Source of the DNA: VXYL01 sp965203685
GTDB taxonomy: Bacteria > Pseudomonadota > Gammaproteobacteria > Pseudomonadales > Azotimanducaceae
DNA length: 64,000 nt
Reading direction: 5' to 3'
Assembly: GCA_965203685.1 (NCBI GenBank)
Contig: OZ241908.1
Location: 5,785,484-5,849,483, forward strand
This document shows positions 51,044-58,380 of the stretch, piece after piece. The notes beneath the pieces are model-generated. The model ran no database searches, was not told where the DNA came from, and was given only the letters and a program-made list of their open reading frames with translations. The position numbers were made by a program, and so were the translations under genes. Position 1 is the first letter of the stretch. Every line of letters begins with the position of its first letter.

Positions 51044-51607
51044 ATGGCCGGTCAGATCGAGGCGATTGTGCCGGTGTTCGGGATCGCGTCCTATGCGGAC
51101 GCCAAGGCTCATTACGTGGACTGGCTCGGCTTCACCATCGACTGGGAGTGGCGGGAAGCCGAGGGTCAGCCGGTCATTATGGCCATCTCGCGGGACCAAG
51201 CGGCGTTCATGCTCAACGAGTACGACGAGCCCGCCCCGAGCACGGTGACGCTCAAGGTGGACGACTTGGAGTCGCTCGCCGCGGAGTGGAACGGCAGGAG
51301 ACCGGGCTCGGTCGAAGTCGCGATCGAGCCGCCTTACGAGTTCCCGGCGGTCCTCATCCGGGACTCGTGCGGCAATGCCTTGCACTTCCAACAGTCCTTG
51401 ACGGCCGCCGAAGAGGCCGTACGCGCCGAGAACCGTGAACGTATGCACGAGCATGTCCGCGCCCTGCGAGCCGCCGGGAAGCCGTTCCCCACACCGGCGG
51501 AGTTGCGGGAAGCCATCGGCCCGGCGCTCGGCACCGCGATCGAGGTACTCAACGAGTTCCCGGACTACGCGGCTGCGTACGATGCCAATCGGCCTCCCGA
51601 TGCCTGA
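51044..51607 (+). CDS. Glyoxalase/bleomycin-resistance-superfamily protein with helical tail
   Basis: A 187-residue VOC-fold protein. IVPVFGIASYADAKAHYVDW and IRDSCGNALHFQQ, with the Glu/His metal ligands partly changed (FQQ instead of FxE), follow the bleomycin-resistance layout. The last 60 residues, starting TAAEEAVRAENRERMHEHVR, are helical and not part of the VOC domain. The stop overlaps the methyltransferase start by eight bases. It may bind a drug or toxin; enzymatic activity is uncertain. Confidence 0.75.
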   Translation: MAGQIEAIVPVFGIASYADAKAHYVDWLGFTIDWEWREAEGQPVIMAISRDQAAFMLNEYDEPAPSTVTLKVDDLESLAAEWNGRRPGSVEVAIEPPYEFPAVLIRDSCGNALHFQQSLTAAEEAVRAENRERMHEHVRALRAAGKPFPTPAELREAIGPALGTAIEVLNEFPDYAAAYDANRPPDA

Positions 51608-52190
51608 ACTCGCGGAACGGTTCGACCGGGCCTACTTCGACCGCTTCTATCGTCATCCCGAGACGCGCGCAGCGAGCGTGCACGACGCGGAGATCGAAGC
51701 GCGATTCGTCGCGGCCTTTCTGCGCCACCTACGCGTGGAGGTGCGCCAGATCGTCGATGTCGGGTGTGGCCTCGGGCGCATGTTGAACGCGTTGGTCAAG
51801 CTCTACCCGAAGGCGGTTGTACGCGGTGTCGACAGCAGCGACTACCTGTGCCGGACCTACGGTTGGGAGCGGGCCGCGTTGCCGGATTTCGCGCCCCGGC
51901 GGCCGTTCGACCTGGTGGTCTGCCAGGATGTGCTGGCGTACCTCGATGAGTCCGACGCGGCGGCCGCCATCGGCACGCTGGGCCGTATCGCGCGCGAAGC
52001 GTTGTACTTTGGCGTGTTGGCAGAGGAGGACCTAGCGTTGTGTGACCCCGCGCGCACGGACACGGATGTGTACCTGCGCCCCGCGTCTTGGTACCGGCGC
52101 CGCCTGGCGCGCCACTTCGAGCCGGTCGGCGGCGGATTGTGGCTCAAGAAGCCGGTCGACGCGGTGATCTGGACGCTGGACCGCGTTTGA
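51600..52190 (+). CDS. SAM-dependent methyltransferase
   Basis: A 196-residue class I methyltransferase. IVDVGCGLGRMLNALVKLYP is motif I, VRGVDSSDYLC motif II, and FDLVVCQDVLAYLDESD motif IV. ATG at 51600 overlaps the previous stop by eight bases (ATGCCTGA); an ATG six codons earlier is also possible. The MFS gene follows 41 bases later. Acceptor unknown; the small size and context suggest a metabolite rather than DNA. Confidence 0.85.
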   Translation: MPELAERFDRAYFDRFYRHPETRAASVHDAEIEARFVAAFLRHLRVEVRQIVDVGCGLGRMLNALVKLYPKAVVRGVDSSDYLCRTYGWERAALPDFAPRRPFDLVVCQDVLAYLDESDAAAAIGTLGRIAREALYFGVLAEEDLALCDPARTDTDVYLRPASWYRRRLARHFEPVGGGLWLKKPVDAVIWTLDRV

Positions 52191-52231
52191 GACAGCGTCG
52201 TGGAGCAGGGACCGAGGAGACCGAGGCCGCA

Positions 52232-53500
52232 TTGCCGCGGGATCGGTTGCTGAACCGCGATTTCGTGCTTCTGTGGCAGGGGCAGGCGGTCAGCGGGGTC
52301 GGGACCTCCCTGTCGCAGATCGCGACCATCTACTGGCTCCTGCAGGCCACCGGGTCGGCGACGACAATGGGCCTGGTGTCGATGGCGGGTGCGATTCCCG
52401 GCGTGTTGCTCGGGCCGATCGGCGGGGCCATCGCGGATCGGTTCTCACGGCGGCGGCTGATCGTGATCGGCGACGCGCTGCTCGGCGTGGCGATGCTGCT
52501 CGTCGGGATCGCCTTCTTCGTGATCGACGACGCCGTGGCTTTCAAGGTCGGCTGCCTTGTAGCAGCCGGAGTCCTGAGCGGCGTGGTGAACGCGTTCTTC
52601 CGGCCAGCAGTAATGGCGGCGATCCCCAACCTCGTGCCCATGCGGCGGCTGAACACCGCCAACGCGCTCAACAGCTTCTCGATGATGACCAGCATGACCA
52701 TCGGCCAAGCGATTGGCGGGGTGCTCTTCAGGATGCTGGGCGCCCCGGTGATGTTTCTCGTCAATGGCGTGACCTACCTCCTCTCGTCGCTGTCTGAGGC
52801 CTTCATCCGCATGCCGCAGAAACTGCCCGAGGCGTCGCCGACGATGCGGTCGCTCGTCCGTGCCTTCGGCGGCGACATCGTCGTCGGGTTGCGCTATGTC
52901 TGGCAACGGGCGGGGCTGCGCAACATGGTCATCGCGTTCGCGGTCTTGAACTTCGTGACTGCGCCGCTTGCGGTCTTGCTCCCCATTCTGCTCGACGTCC
53001 ACCGCGGATTGACGTCGGACTGGTACGGCTACCTGATGGCCGCGATGGCGGCGGGGAATCTCGTCGGCATGGCCTTGGCGGGCGCCATGCGCATCGATGG
53101 TCCTTCGCGCTTCGTGTTCGGCATCGCCACCCTGTTGGGCATCGGCGCGTCGACATTGGTGCTCGGTGTCGCGACCAACCCGGTGTTCTTCCTCGCGGCC
53201 AACGTTGTCAGCGGCATGTTCAACGGCGTGATGATGATCACTTTCCCGACGCTGATGCAGGCCACGACACCGGACGCCCTGCGCGGGCGGGTGTCGAGCG
53301 TCATGATGACGGTCATGGGCGGCACGATGCCGCTGGCCATGGGTCTTGCGGGGATTGCAGCCGATGCGGTCGATCAGAACGTCCCGGTGTTGTTCATCGC
53401 TGCAGCAGTGGCCGTGGCGGGAGTGGCGACCACCATGGCCTTCAACCGGAGTTTCAGGGAGTTCCTGAGCACACGGATCGGCGTGTCGATCGGCGGTTGA
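52232..53500 (+). CDS. MFS exporter (MFS_3/EntS-like)
   Basis: A 422-residue, twelve-helix major facilitator. NRDFVLLWQGQAVSGVGTSL opens the first helix and GGAIADRFSRRRLIVIGDAL is the MFS motif A loop. NAFFRPAVMAAIPNLVPMRR and LRGRVSSVMMTV are typical of macrolide/siderophore exporters. No ATG or GTG is suitably placed, so TTG at 52232, behind GAGGAGACCGAGG, is proposed. It forms a transcript with the VOC and methyltransferase genes. Confidence 0.85.
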   Translation: MPRDRLLNRDFVLLWQGQAVSGVGTSLSQIATIYWLLQATGSATTMGLVSMAGAIPGVLLGPIGGAIADRFSRRRLIVIGDALLGVAMLLVGIAFFVIDDAVAFKVGCLVAAGVLSGVVNAFFRPAVMAAIPNLVPMRRLNTANALNSFSMMTSMTIGQAIGGVLFRMLGAPVMFLVNGVTYLLSSLSEAFIRMPQKLPEASPTMRSLVRAFGGDIVVGLRYVWQRAGLRNMVIAFAVLNFVTAPLAVLLPILLDVHRGLTSDWYGYLMAAMAAGNLVGMALAGAMRIDGPSRFVFGIATLLGIGASTLVLGVATNPVFFLAANVVSGMFNGVMMITFPTLMQATTPDALRGRVSSVMMTVMGGTMPLAMGLAGIAADAVDQNVPVLFIAAAVAVAGVATTMAFNRSFREFLSTRIGVSIGG

Positions 53501-53528
53501 ACGCCTAGGCCCTGTGTAGGCCGACCAC

Positions 53529-54524
53529 TCAAGCGAACAGTAGGCAGACCGGTGTTGGTGCCGCGGTCTTGCAGGCGATGTCCGTGGGCCGGCCGGCGGT
53601 CAGTCGGTAGACCACGACGTTGTCGGAGTCCTGGTTCAGAACGATGAGCCAGTTGTTCGACGGATCGAGGCAGAAGTAGCGCGGGTGCTCGCCGCGCGTG
53701 GGTACGCACTCGGGGCTGTGCAAGCGACCGTCGGGGTTGATGGCGAACGACACGATGCTGTCGTGGCCGCGGTTGGACGCGTACAGCCACCGACCGTCCG
53801 AGGCGATCTGAAGTTCTGCAGTCGTGCTGGAGCCGGCAAAGTCGCCGGGCAATGTGCCGATCCGTTGCACGGCTTCGAGGTCGGGCCATGACAGGACATC
53901 GACGGTATTGCCCAGTTCGTTGAGCACGTAGAGGCGTGGCAGCGACGGGTGCAACTCGACGTGGCGCGGGCCGGAACCCGGCGGCAATGTCGCGTGGCCG
54001 TCGTCGGCCAGCCGCCCGTTGCCGACGCGGTAACGATGGACTTTGTCGGTCCCTAGGTCCGGAACGACCAGCGTGGAACCGAGCGCGTACACCTCGTGCG
54101 CATGGGCGCTTTCCTGGCGGTCGGTGTTTGGACCGCTGCCGCGATGCTGTCGGGAATCCGCCACCGGCAGTAGCCTGCCGTCATCGCCCGAGGTGGGGAA
54201 CAGCGCCACGGTCCCGGAACCGTAGTTGGCCACCGCGACCCAATCGGGCCCGGCGCTCAAGTGGCAAGGCAGCGAGCCACCGCTCGGCTGTGCGTTGACG
54301 AACTCGAGGTCGGTGCCGGCGCGGCGAAACGCCGAGACGCCACCTTCGCGCTGCTCGTTGACGGCATAGAGCATGTCGTCGTGTGTCACGAGGAACGCTG
54401 GGCTATCAGCGGCGATGGCGAGCCCGAGCGTCTCGAAGGCGCCGGTATCGTCATCGAAGCGTCCGCGGTAGATGCCTTCAGCGTCGCGCCACGTGTACGT
54501 GCCGATCAGGACGTCACGCCACAT
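53529..54524 (-). CDS. Lactonase-family beta-propeller (YkgB/Pgl-like)
   Basis: A 331-residue seven-bladed propeller of the 6-phosphogluconolactonase (Pgl) type that hydrolyses sugar lactones. LIGTYTWRDAEGIYRGRFD, FLVTHDDMLYAVNE, GPDWVAVANYGSGTVALFP, AHEVYALGSTLVVPDLGTDK, PPGSGPRHVELHPSLPRLYV and GEHPRYFCLDPSNNWLIVLN are the recurrent blade motifs. The start lies 11 bases after the sulfatase stop, so they form an operon. It could open lactones released from a sulfated sugar, an inference from the pairing. Confidence 0.87.
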   Translation of the reverse strand: MWRDVLIGTYTWRDAEGIYRGRFDDDTGAFETLGLAIAADSPAFLVTHDDMLYAVNEQREGGVSAFRRAGTDLEFVNAQPSGGSLPCHLSAGPDWVAVANYGSGTVALFPTSGDDGRLLPVADSRQHRGSGPNTDRQESAHAHEVYALGSTLVVPDLGTDKVHRYRVGNGRLADDGHATLPPGSGPRHVELHPSLPRLYVLNELGNTVDVLSWPDLEAVQRIGTLPGDFAGSSTTAELQIASDGRWLYASNRGHDSIVSFAINPDGRLHSPECVPTRGEHPRYFCLDPSNNWLIVLNQDSDNVVVYRLTAGRPTDIACKTAAPTPVCLLFA

Positions 54525-54534
54525 TTTTCATCCC

Positions 54535-55989
54535 TCAGGGGTGGGCAAGGCCGAGTCGTTCGTATTGCTCGCGTGGCGCCTGGTGCTCGGCGAGGGCCGT
54601 CTCGAGGCGGGCGATCATCGACGCTTCCGCCGTGGCGTCGTCGATCGGGCTGACTTGGCCGGGGTCCGTCGCTAGGTCGAACAATTGGGTCTGGAACGCC
54701 TCTGCGAATCGTCCCATGCCGGTGGAGGGGATGCGCATCACCGGGCAGCCCTTGGTGAACGCCAACGGCTCGTGCCACTTCATCTGCGCCAATTCGCGCG
54801 TGGAGAAGGGGCTGCGCATATGCGTCGGCATCAGCGTGTAGTGGTTGAGCGGCGCGTTGTCGCCGACCGGACCACGCATGTAGACGTAGCGGCCGTCGGT
54901 GATGTTCACGTGGGCACCGAACATGCCGTAGATCACCGCGTCGCGGACCTTGGTGTCGTCCTCGATGGTTGCGCGCAGCGGGTGACCGTCCATGTCGGGC
55001 GGCCGATCCATGCCGAAGTAGTCGAGGATTGTAGGACCGATGTCGATGGTCGTCGTCAGGCTGCGACGTCGCTGGTCGGCAAGGCCCGTGCGTGGATCCC
55101 AGGCGAAGAAAGGAATGTGGGCGGTCTCGTTGTACCAAGGCATCCGCGCCTTGCCCCACCAGTCGTGCTCGCCGAGCAGGAAGCCGTGGTCGGTCACGAC
55201 CAGGAGCATGGTGTCCTTCCACATGTCATGGCGGTCCATGAAGTCGATCACCGTGCCGAGGTAGTGGTCACATTGCGTCAACAGGGCGGCGTACTGGTAA
55301 CGCAGGTATTCGACGGCGTCCGGGTCTTCCGTCACGCGTTCATACATGGGCCAGTCGAAATGAGGCCCGTCCCACTCGTAGTTGTACCGGTCCTTCCACT
55401 GCTTAAGGGTGAAGAACGGCTCGTGAGGGTCGAAGGTCTCGATCTGCAGGTACCAGTTGTCCTGGTCGCGGTTGGTCTCGAGGAACTCGAGTCCGGCGGC
55501 GAAGGTCTGCGCCTGCGGTGTCAGGCGCTCTTCCTGCATGTACTTGCGGTTCACCCAGTCTTGGCGTGCGATACGGCCAAGGTGTTCGGGAATCTCTGGG
55601 TCGGCGACCTCGCCCTTCCAGGCATCCCCTTCCTGGCCCCGCACGTTGACCCAGCTCGAGTAACGGTGGTGGTAGGTGGCGCCACCGTCCTCCCAGTAGT
55701 GGTAGTGGTCGGACACGAGGTGCGTGTAGACGCCGTTCTGCTTGAGGATCGTGAACGTCGAGTCGTCGAACGGCTCGAACGGGCCCCAGGAGCGGTGCAG
55801 GAAGTTGTGCCGGCCGGTGTGCAATTCGCGCCGGGCCGGCATGCAGGGCATGGATCCGACGTAGTGGTTGTCGAAAGTGACCGCGCGTTCGCCCAAGCGC
55901 CGGAAGTTCGGCGCCAGCGTCCAATCGCAACCGTAGTTCGGCAGCATGTGCCGGTTCAGCGAGTCGTACATGACCATGATGGCCTTCAT
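54535..55989 (-). CDS. Sulfatase (formylglycine-type)
   Basis: A 484-residue type I sulfatase that cleaves sulfate esters. IMVMYDSLNRHMLPNYGCDW holds the first metal Asp. The formylglycine motif is C49-M-P-A-R53, within SMPCMPARRELHTGR, so it needs a maturation enzyme encoded elsewhere. LLVVTDHGFLLGEHDWWGK provides the second metal set and nucleophile support. There is no signal peptide, so action in the cytoplasm is likely. It is upstream of a lactonase. The substrate, carbohydrate or aryl/choline sulfate, cannot be told. Confidence 0.9.
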   Translation of the reverse strand: MKAIMVMYDSLNRHMLPNYGCDWTLAPNFRRLGERAVTFDNHYVGSMPCMPARRELHTGRHNFLHRSWGPFEPFDDSTFTILKQNGVYTHLVSDHYHYWEDGGATYHHRYSSWVNVRGQEGDAWKGEVADPEIPEHLGRIARQDWVNRKYMQEERLTPQAQTFAAGLEFLETNRDQDNWYLQIETFDPHEPFFTLKQWKDRYNYEWDGPHFDWPMYERVTEDPDAVEYLRYQYAALLTQCDHYLGTVIDFMDRHDMWKDTMLLVVTDHGFLLGEHDWWGKARMPWYNETAHIPFFAWDPRTGLADQRRRSLTTTIDIGPTILDYFGMDRPPDMDGHPLRATIEDDTKVRDAVIYGMFGAHVNITDGRYVYMRGPVGDNAPLNHYTLMPTHMRSPFSTRELAQMKWHEPLAFTKGCPVMRIPSTGMGRFAEAFQTQLFDLATDPGQVSPIDDATAEASMIARLETALAEHQAPREQYERLGLAHP

Positions 55990-56042
55990 GCTGCGCTCCG
56001 TTGGCTGATGTCGATAATCGTCGTGATCCTAGCAAGTATGAC

Positions 56043-56219
56043 GGTACGCGGACGCCCCGAACGGCTTCCCGTTCGCGTCCACCGGCTGGCACAACGCTCA
56101 TTGCGGGCGAGGACGCCCGCGTACCGGCACGGCACTGAACCTTGGGCGGTACGCGGACGTCCTCGTCCGCATTCTGGTCTAGTACTTAGGTTCATTGCGG
56201 GCGAGGACGCCCGCGTACC
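56043..56219. repeat. Cluster of four REP-like units in alternating orientation
   Basis: Units at 56043-56083 (long-loop form), 56099-56125 (inverted), 56148-56173 (direct) and 56193-56219 (inverted), all of the GGTACGCGG[A/G]C...CCGCAT family. This is two head-to-head pairs, the densest array in the window. It occupies most of the gene-free stretch 55990-56344 between the sulfatase start and the ribbon-helix-helix gene. No coding signal is seen in that stretch. Confidence 0.8.
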
Positions 56220-56229
56220 CCGACGCCGA

Positions 56230-56253
56230 TCGGCGTTTGCTTTCGTCTTGGCT
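56230..56253. repeat. Left copy of 24-base direct repeat
   Basis: TCGGCGTTTGCTTTCGTCTT followed by GGCT is identical to 57429-57452. The next bases (TCTCCTCCCCGTA versus ACTCGTCCCGTA) stay similar. It lies right after the REP-like cluster. Confidence 0.75.
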
Positions 56254-56344
56254 TCTCCTCCCCGTACCGTCGCGCAGCGTCTGTCGCGCAACTGACAGCC
56301 GCTTTGCTACGTTGTACACACCGCAAACGTGACCGGGGGCCGCC

Positions 56345-56587
56345 ATGTCCGCCACCATGACGCTTCGCTTGGACGACGACTTGAAACAGCGTCTCGATCG
56401 CCTAGCGAAGGCGACACAACGCACAAGGTCGTTTCTGGCTGCGGAAGCCATCCGCGAGTTCGTCGACCTCAACGAATGGCAGATCGGGGAGATCGCAGAA
56501 GCGATAGCGGAAGCGAACTGCGAAGAGTTCGCGGGCGATAGCGAGGTCGCGAGAGTGTTGGGCAAGTGGGGAGTCGGTGGAGGTTAG
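56345..56587 (+). CDS. Ribbon-helix-helix (CopG-like) antitoxin
   Basis: An 80-residue protein. MTLRLDDDLKQRLDRLAKAT and RSFLAAEAIREFVDLNEWQI form the ribbon-helix-helix DNA-binding domain of RelB/ParD-like antitoxins, and the C-terminal helix EIAEAIAEANCEEFAGD would hold the toxin. Its toxin gene, overlapping its end by 11 bases, is broken. It remains intact and may still regulate its promoter or neutralise related toxins. An inverted repeat CTGTC...GACAG lies upstream at 56281-56298. Confidence 0.8.
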   Translation: MSATMTLRLDDDLKQRLDRLAKATQRTRSFLAAEAIREFVDLNEWQIGEIAEAIAEANCEEFAGDSEVARVLGKWGVGGG

Positions 56588-56804
56588 GTGGCTCACCACG
56601 GCGTTGCGGAACCTGGACGACGAAGCCGAGTTCGTAGGCAAGGACAATACGGAGTCGGCTCGACCACTGGTCGGACGAAATCACGAAGCAGTGATGAACC
56701 TGAAGGTCCATCCGGCCTTGGTCGTCCGGGGCGTGTCCACAGCACGCGCGAGTTGGTCGTCCCGGTACGCTACATCGTGCCCACCGTCCGCATTCCTCGC
56801 CTAA
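56577..56804 (+). pseudogene. Frameshifted ParE/RelE-family toxin
   Basis: GTG start, then VRWLTTALRNLDDEAEFVGK, and AVMNLKVHPAL in frame 1. The family continuation LGRPGRV, STRELVVPVRYIVP is present, but in the next frame from about 56718 on. Beyond YIVP the usual ILRVFHAARRWP-like end is replaced by unrelated sequence. So a one-base change inactivated the toxin and its tail has decayed. The remaining 56805-56954 shows no gene. Confidence 0.75.
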
Positions 56805-56954
56805 CGTCGGTCTGTTGCCGGCCGGAGGTCCTGCGACCCCGGAGGGGTTTTCGAGCCGCAAGTGACTTGCTCTGGACCTTGTGCGACCATGCGATTTGGG
56901 TCGTCGTGCCTTTCGTCGACGGCCACAACTCCGGTCCGCGCTTGGCTGTATGAA

Positions 56955-57158
56955 ATGAGCAACCAACAGATGCAATTCCTCGTCGATAAGGCTGGTCGCA
57001 AGTCTGCCGTGCTGCTACCGATCGCGGAGTACGAGGCCTTGCTCGCGGATCTGGCAGACCTTGTGATTATCGCCGAGCGGCGGAGCGAACCCACGGAGCC
57101 GTTCAGCGCCGTAAAGGCGCGGTTGGAAGCGAAGTGGCGGAATACCGAGTCGAAGTGA
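56955..57158 (+). CDS. Phd/YefM-like antitoxin
   Basis: A 67-residue protein. MQFLVDKAGRKSAVLLPIAE then YEALLADLADLVIIAERRSE follows the Phd/YefM antitoxin fold. The start ATG at 56955 is the only plausible one, without a clear ribosome site, so leaderless translation is possible. The toxin gene begins 25 bases before its end. Confidence 0.8.
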   Translation: MSNQQMQFLVDKAGRKSAVLLPIAEYEALLADLADLVIIAERRSEPTEPFSAVKARLEAKWRNTESK

Positions 57159-57403
57159 CTCGGTCGGCCGCGCGAGACTTGGATTCGCTGCATCAGACCA
57201 TCGCCAGAAGGCTCCTCTCCGTGATTGAGTCGTTGGCTGATGCGCCGCGGCCGCGCCAAGCAGCGAAACTCACTGGTAGCGCGAGTTCGTACCGGGTGCG
57301 AGTAGGAAGCTACCGCGTCCTGTACGAAGTCAGCGACTACCGTCGGATCGTGACCGTGTTAGCCGCTGGTCACCGCCGAGACGTCTACCGCAGTCTGCGC
57401 TGA
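57134..57403 (+). CDS. RelE-family toxin
   Basis: An 89-residue toxin with GTG start. YRVEVTRSAARDLDSLHQTI, then SYRVRVGSYRVLYEVSDYRR and the final GHRRDVYRSLR are typical of RelE/ParE mRNA interferases of the type II system. Arg and Lys positions in the C-terminal half are kept and the reading frame is intact. It overlaps the Phd-like antitoxin gene by 25 bases. It is the last gene inside the segment bracketed by the 24-base repeats. Confidence 0.85.
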   Translation: MAEYRVEVTRSAARDLDSLHQTIARRLLSVIESLADAPRPRQAAKLTGSASSYRVRVGSYRVLYEVSDYRRIVTVLAAGHRRDVYRSLR

Positions 57404-57428
57404 GTGACCGTGGCTCCGCCGCTAACGG

Positions 57429-57452
57429 TCGGCGTTTGCTTTCGTCTTGGCT
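57429..57452. repeat. Right copy of 24-base direct repeat
   Basis: Identical to 56230-56253. The two copies bracket 1.2 kb with the ribbon-helix-helix gene, the broken toxin and the Phd/RelE-like pair. Its last bases overlap the stop codon of the aquaporin gene. Confidence 0.75.
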
Positions 57453-58167
57453 ACTCGTCCCGTAACAGCCACGCGAACAGCCCCGTGGCGAGCACTGCGC
57501 CGACGACTTGCGCGACGATGAACGCCGGCATGTGCGCAGGAGCGATCCCGGAGAACGTGTCGGTGAACGCTCGTGCGATGGTGACCGCCGGGTTGGCGAA
57601 CGATGTGGAGGCGGTGAACCAGTAGCCGGCGCTGATGTAGAGGCCGACCATGGCCGCCACGGCACTCGGCCGGGCCTTCAGCGTTGCGAGGATGGTGGCG
57701 ACGAGTCCAAAGGTGGCGACGCCCTCTGCGAGCCACTGTCCGGTGCCGGTTCGCGCCTTGGTGGACGCCTGGACGACGTCCATGTCGAACATGAGGTGGG
57801 CCAACGCGACCCCGGCCAGGCCCGCGATCACCTGGACGACGACGTAGGCCGCGGCACTGCCGGGGGCGATCTCGCGCCGTAGCAGGAAGGCGAGCGTGAC
57901 CGCCGGGTTGAAGTGGGCACCGGAAATCGGTCCGAACATGGTGATCAGCACGGCGAGGATGGCCCCGGTGGCCAGCGTGTTTCCGATCAGCGCGACGGCG
58001 TCGTTTCCGGCCGCGAGGTTCTCGGCCATGATCCCGGAACCCACCACGGTGGCGAGCAGGAACAGGGTGCCGAGTGCCTCGGCGGCGAGTTTCCTCAGCA
58101 AGACGACGCTAACGTTCAGGGGCGATGTTGAGGGAGTGTACGCGTGAATGTGACCGTTCTGTTGCAC
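57451..58167 (-). CDS. Aquaporin/MIP-family channel
   Basis: A 238-residue six-helix channel. Two NPA motifs are intact: GAHFNPAVTLA and SFANPAVTIARAF, with the Arg after the second one that forms the selectivity filter. FGPISGAHFNP and YWFTASTSFAN are typical of the bacterial AqpZ-like group linked to arsenic operons in some species; no ars gene is near. The start is uncertain: GTG at 58167 was chosen; TTG at 58101 would fit the usual short N-terminus. Water, glycerol or metalloid passage cannot be separated. Confidence 0.85.
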   Translation of the reverse strand: MQQNGHIHAYTPSTSPLNVSVVLLRKLAAEALGTLFLLATVVGSGIMAENLAAGNDAVALIGNTLATGAILAVLITMFGPISGAHFNPAVTLAFLLRREIAPGSAAAYVVVQVIAGLAGVALAHLMFDMDVVQASTKARTGTGQWLAEGVATFGLVATILATLKARPSAVAAMVGLYISAGYWFTASTSFANPAVTIARAFTDTFSGIAPAHMPAFIVAQVVGAVLATGLFAWLLRDE

Positions 58168-58380
58168 CCTGCGCCCTCGAGCGAAATCGCGCTTGAAACA
58201 CGCGTCGGCTTTGTCGGACAATCCGCGCCGTCTTTCCCGATCCCCTTACTGGTTAACGGGAGAAGGCAGGGGGACGGATTCCCACCACGGTGTCAAGAGA
58301 CCGAGTCGATCCTTGTCGGCCGGTCCTTCTTGTGCGACACCCTTGGCAGCCGGGTAGCAGGTTAGAGAGACAGTAAACGC

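Noticed and set aside
56043..56219. CRISPR-like array
   Set aside because: Four palindromic units in alternating orientation with unequal gaps, and no cas genes; they belong to the REP-like family.
54685..56295. A 536-codon open frame opposite the sulfatase
   Set aside because: The opposite strand has a complete sulfatase with active-site motifs; this frame also runs through the repeat cluster and resembles no family.
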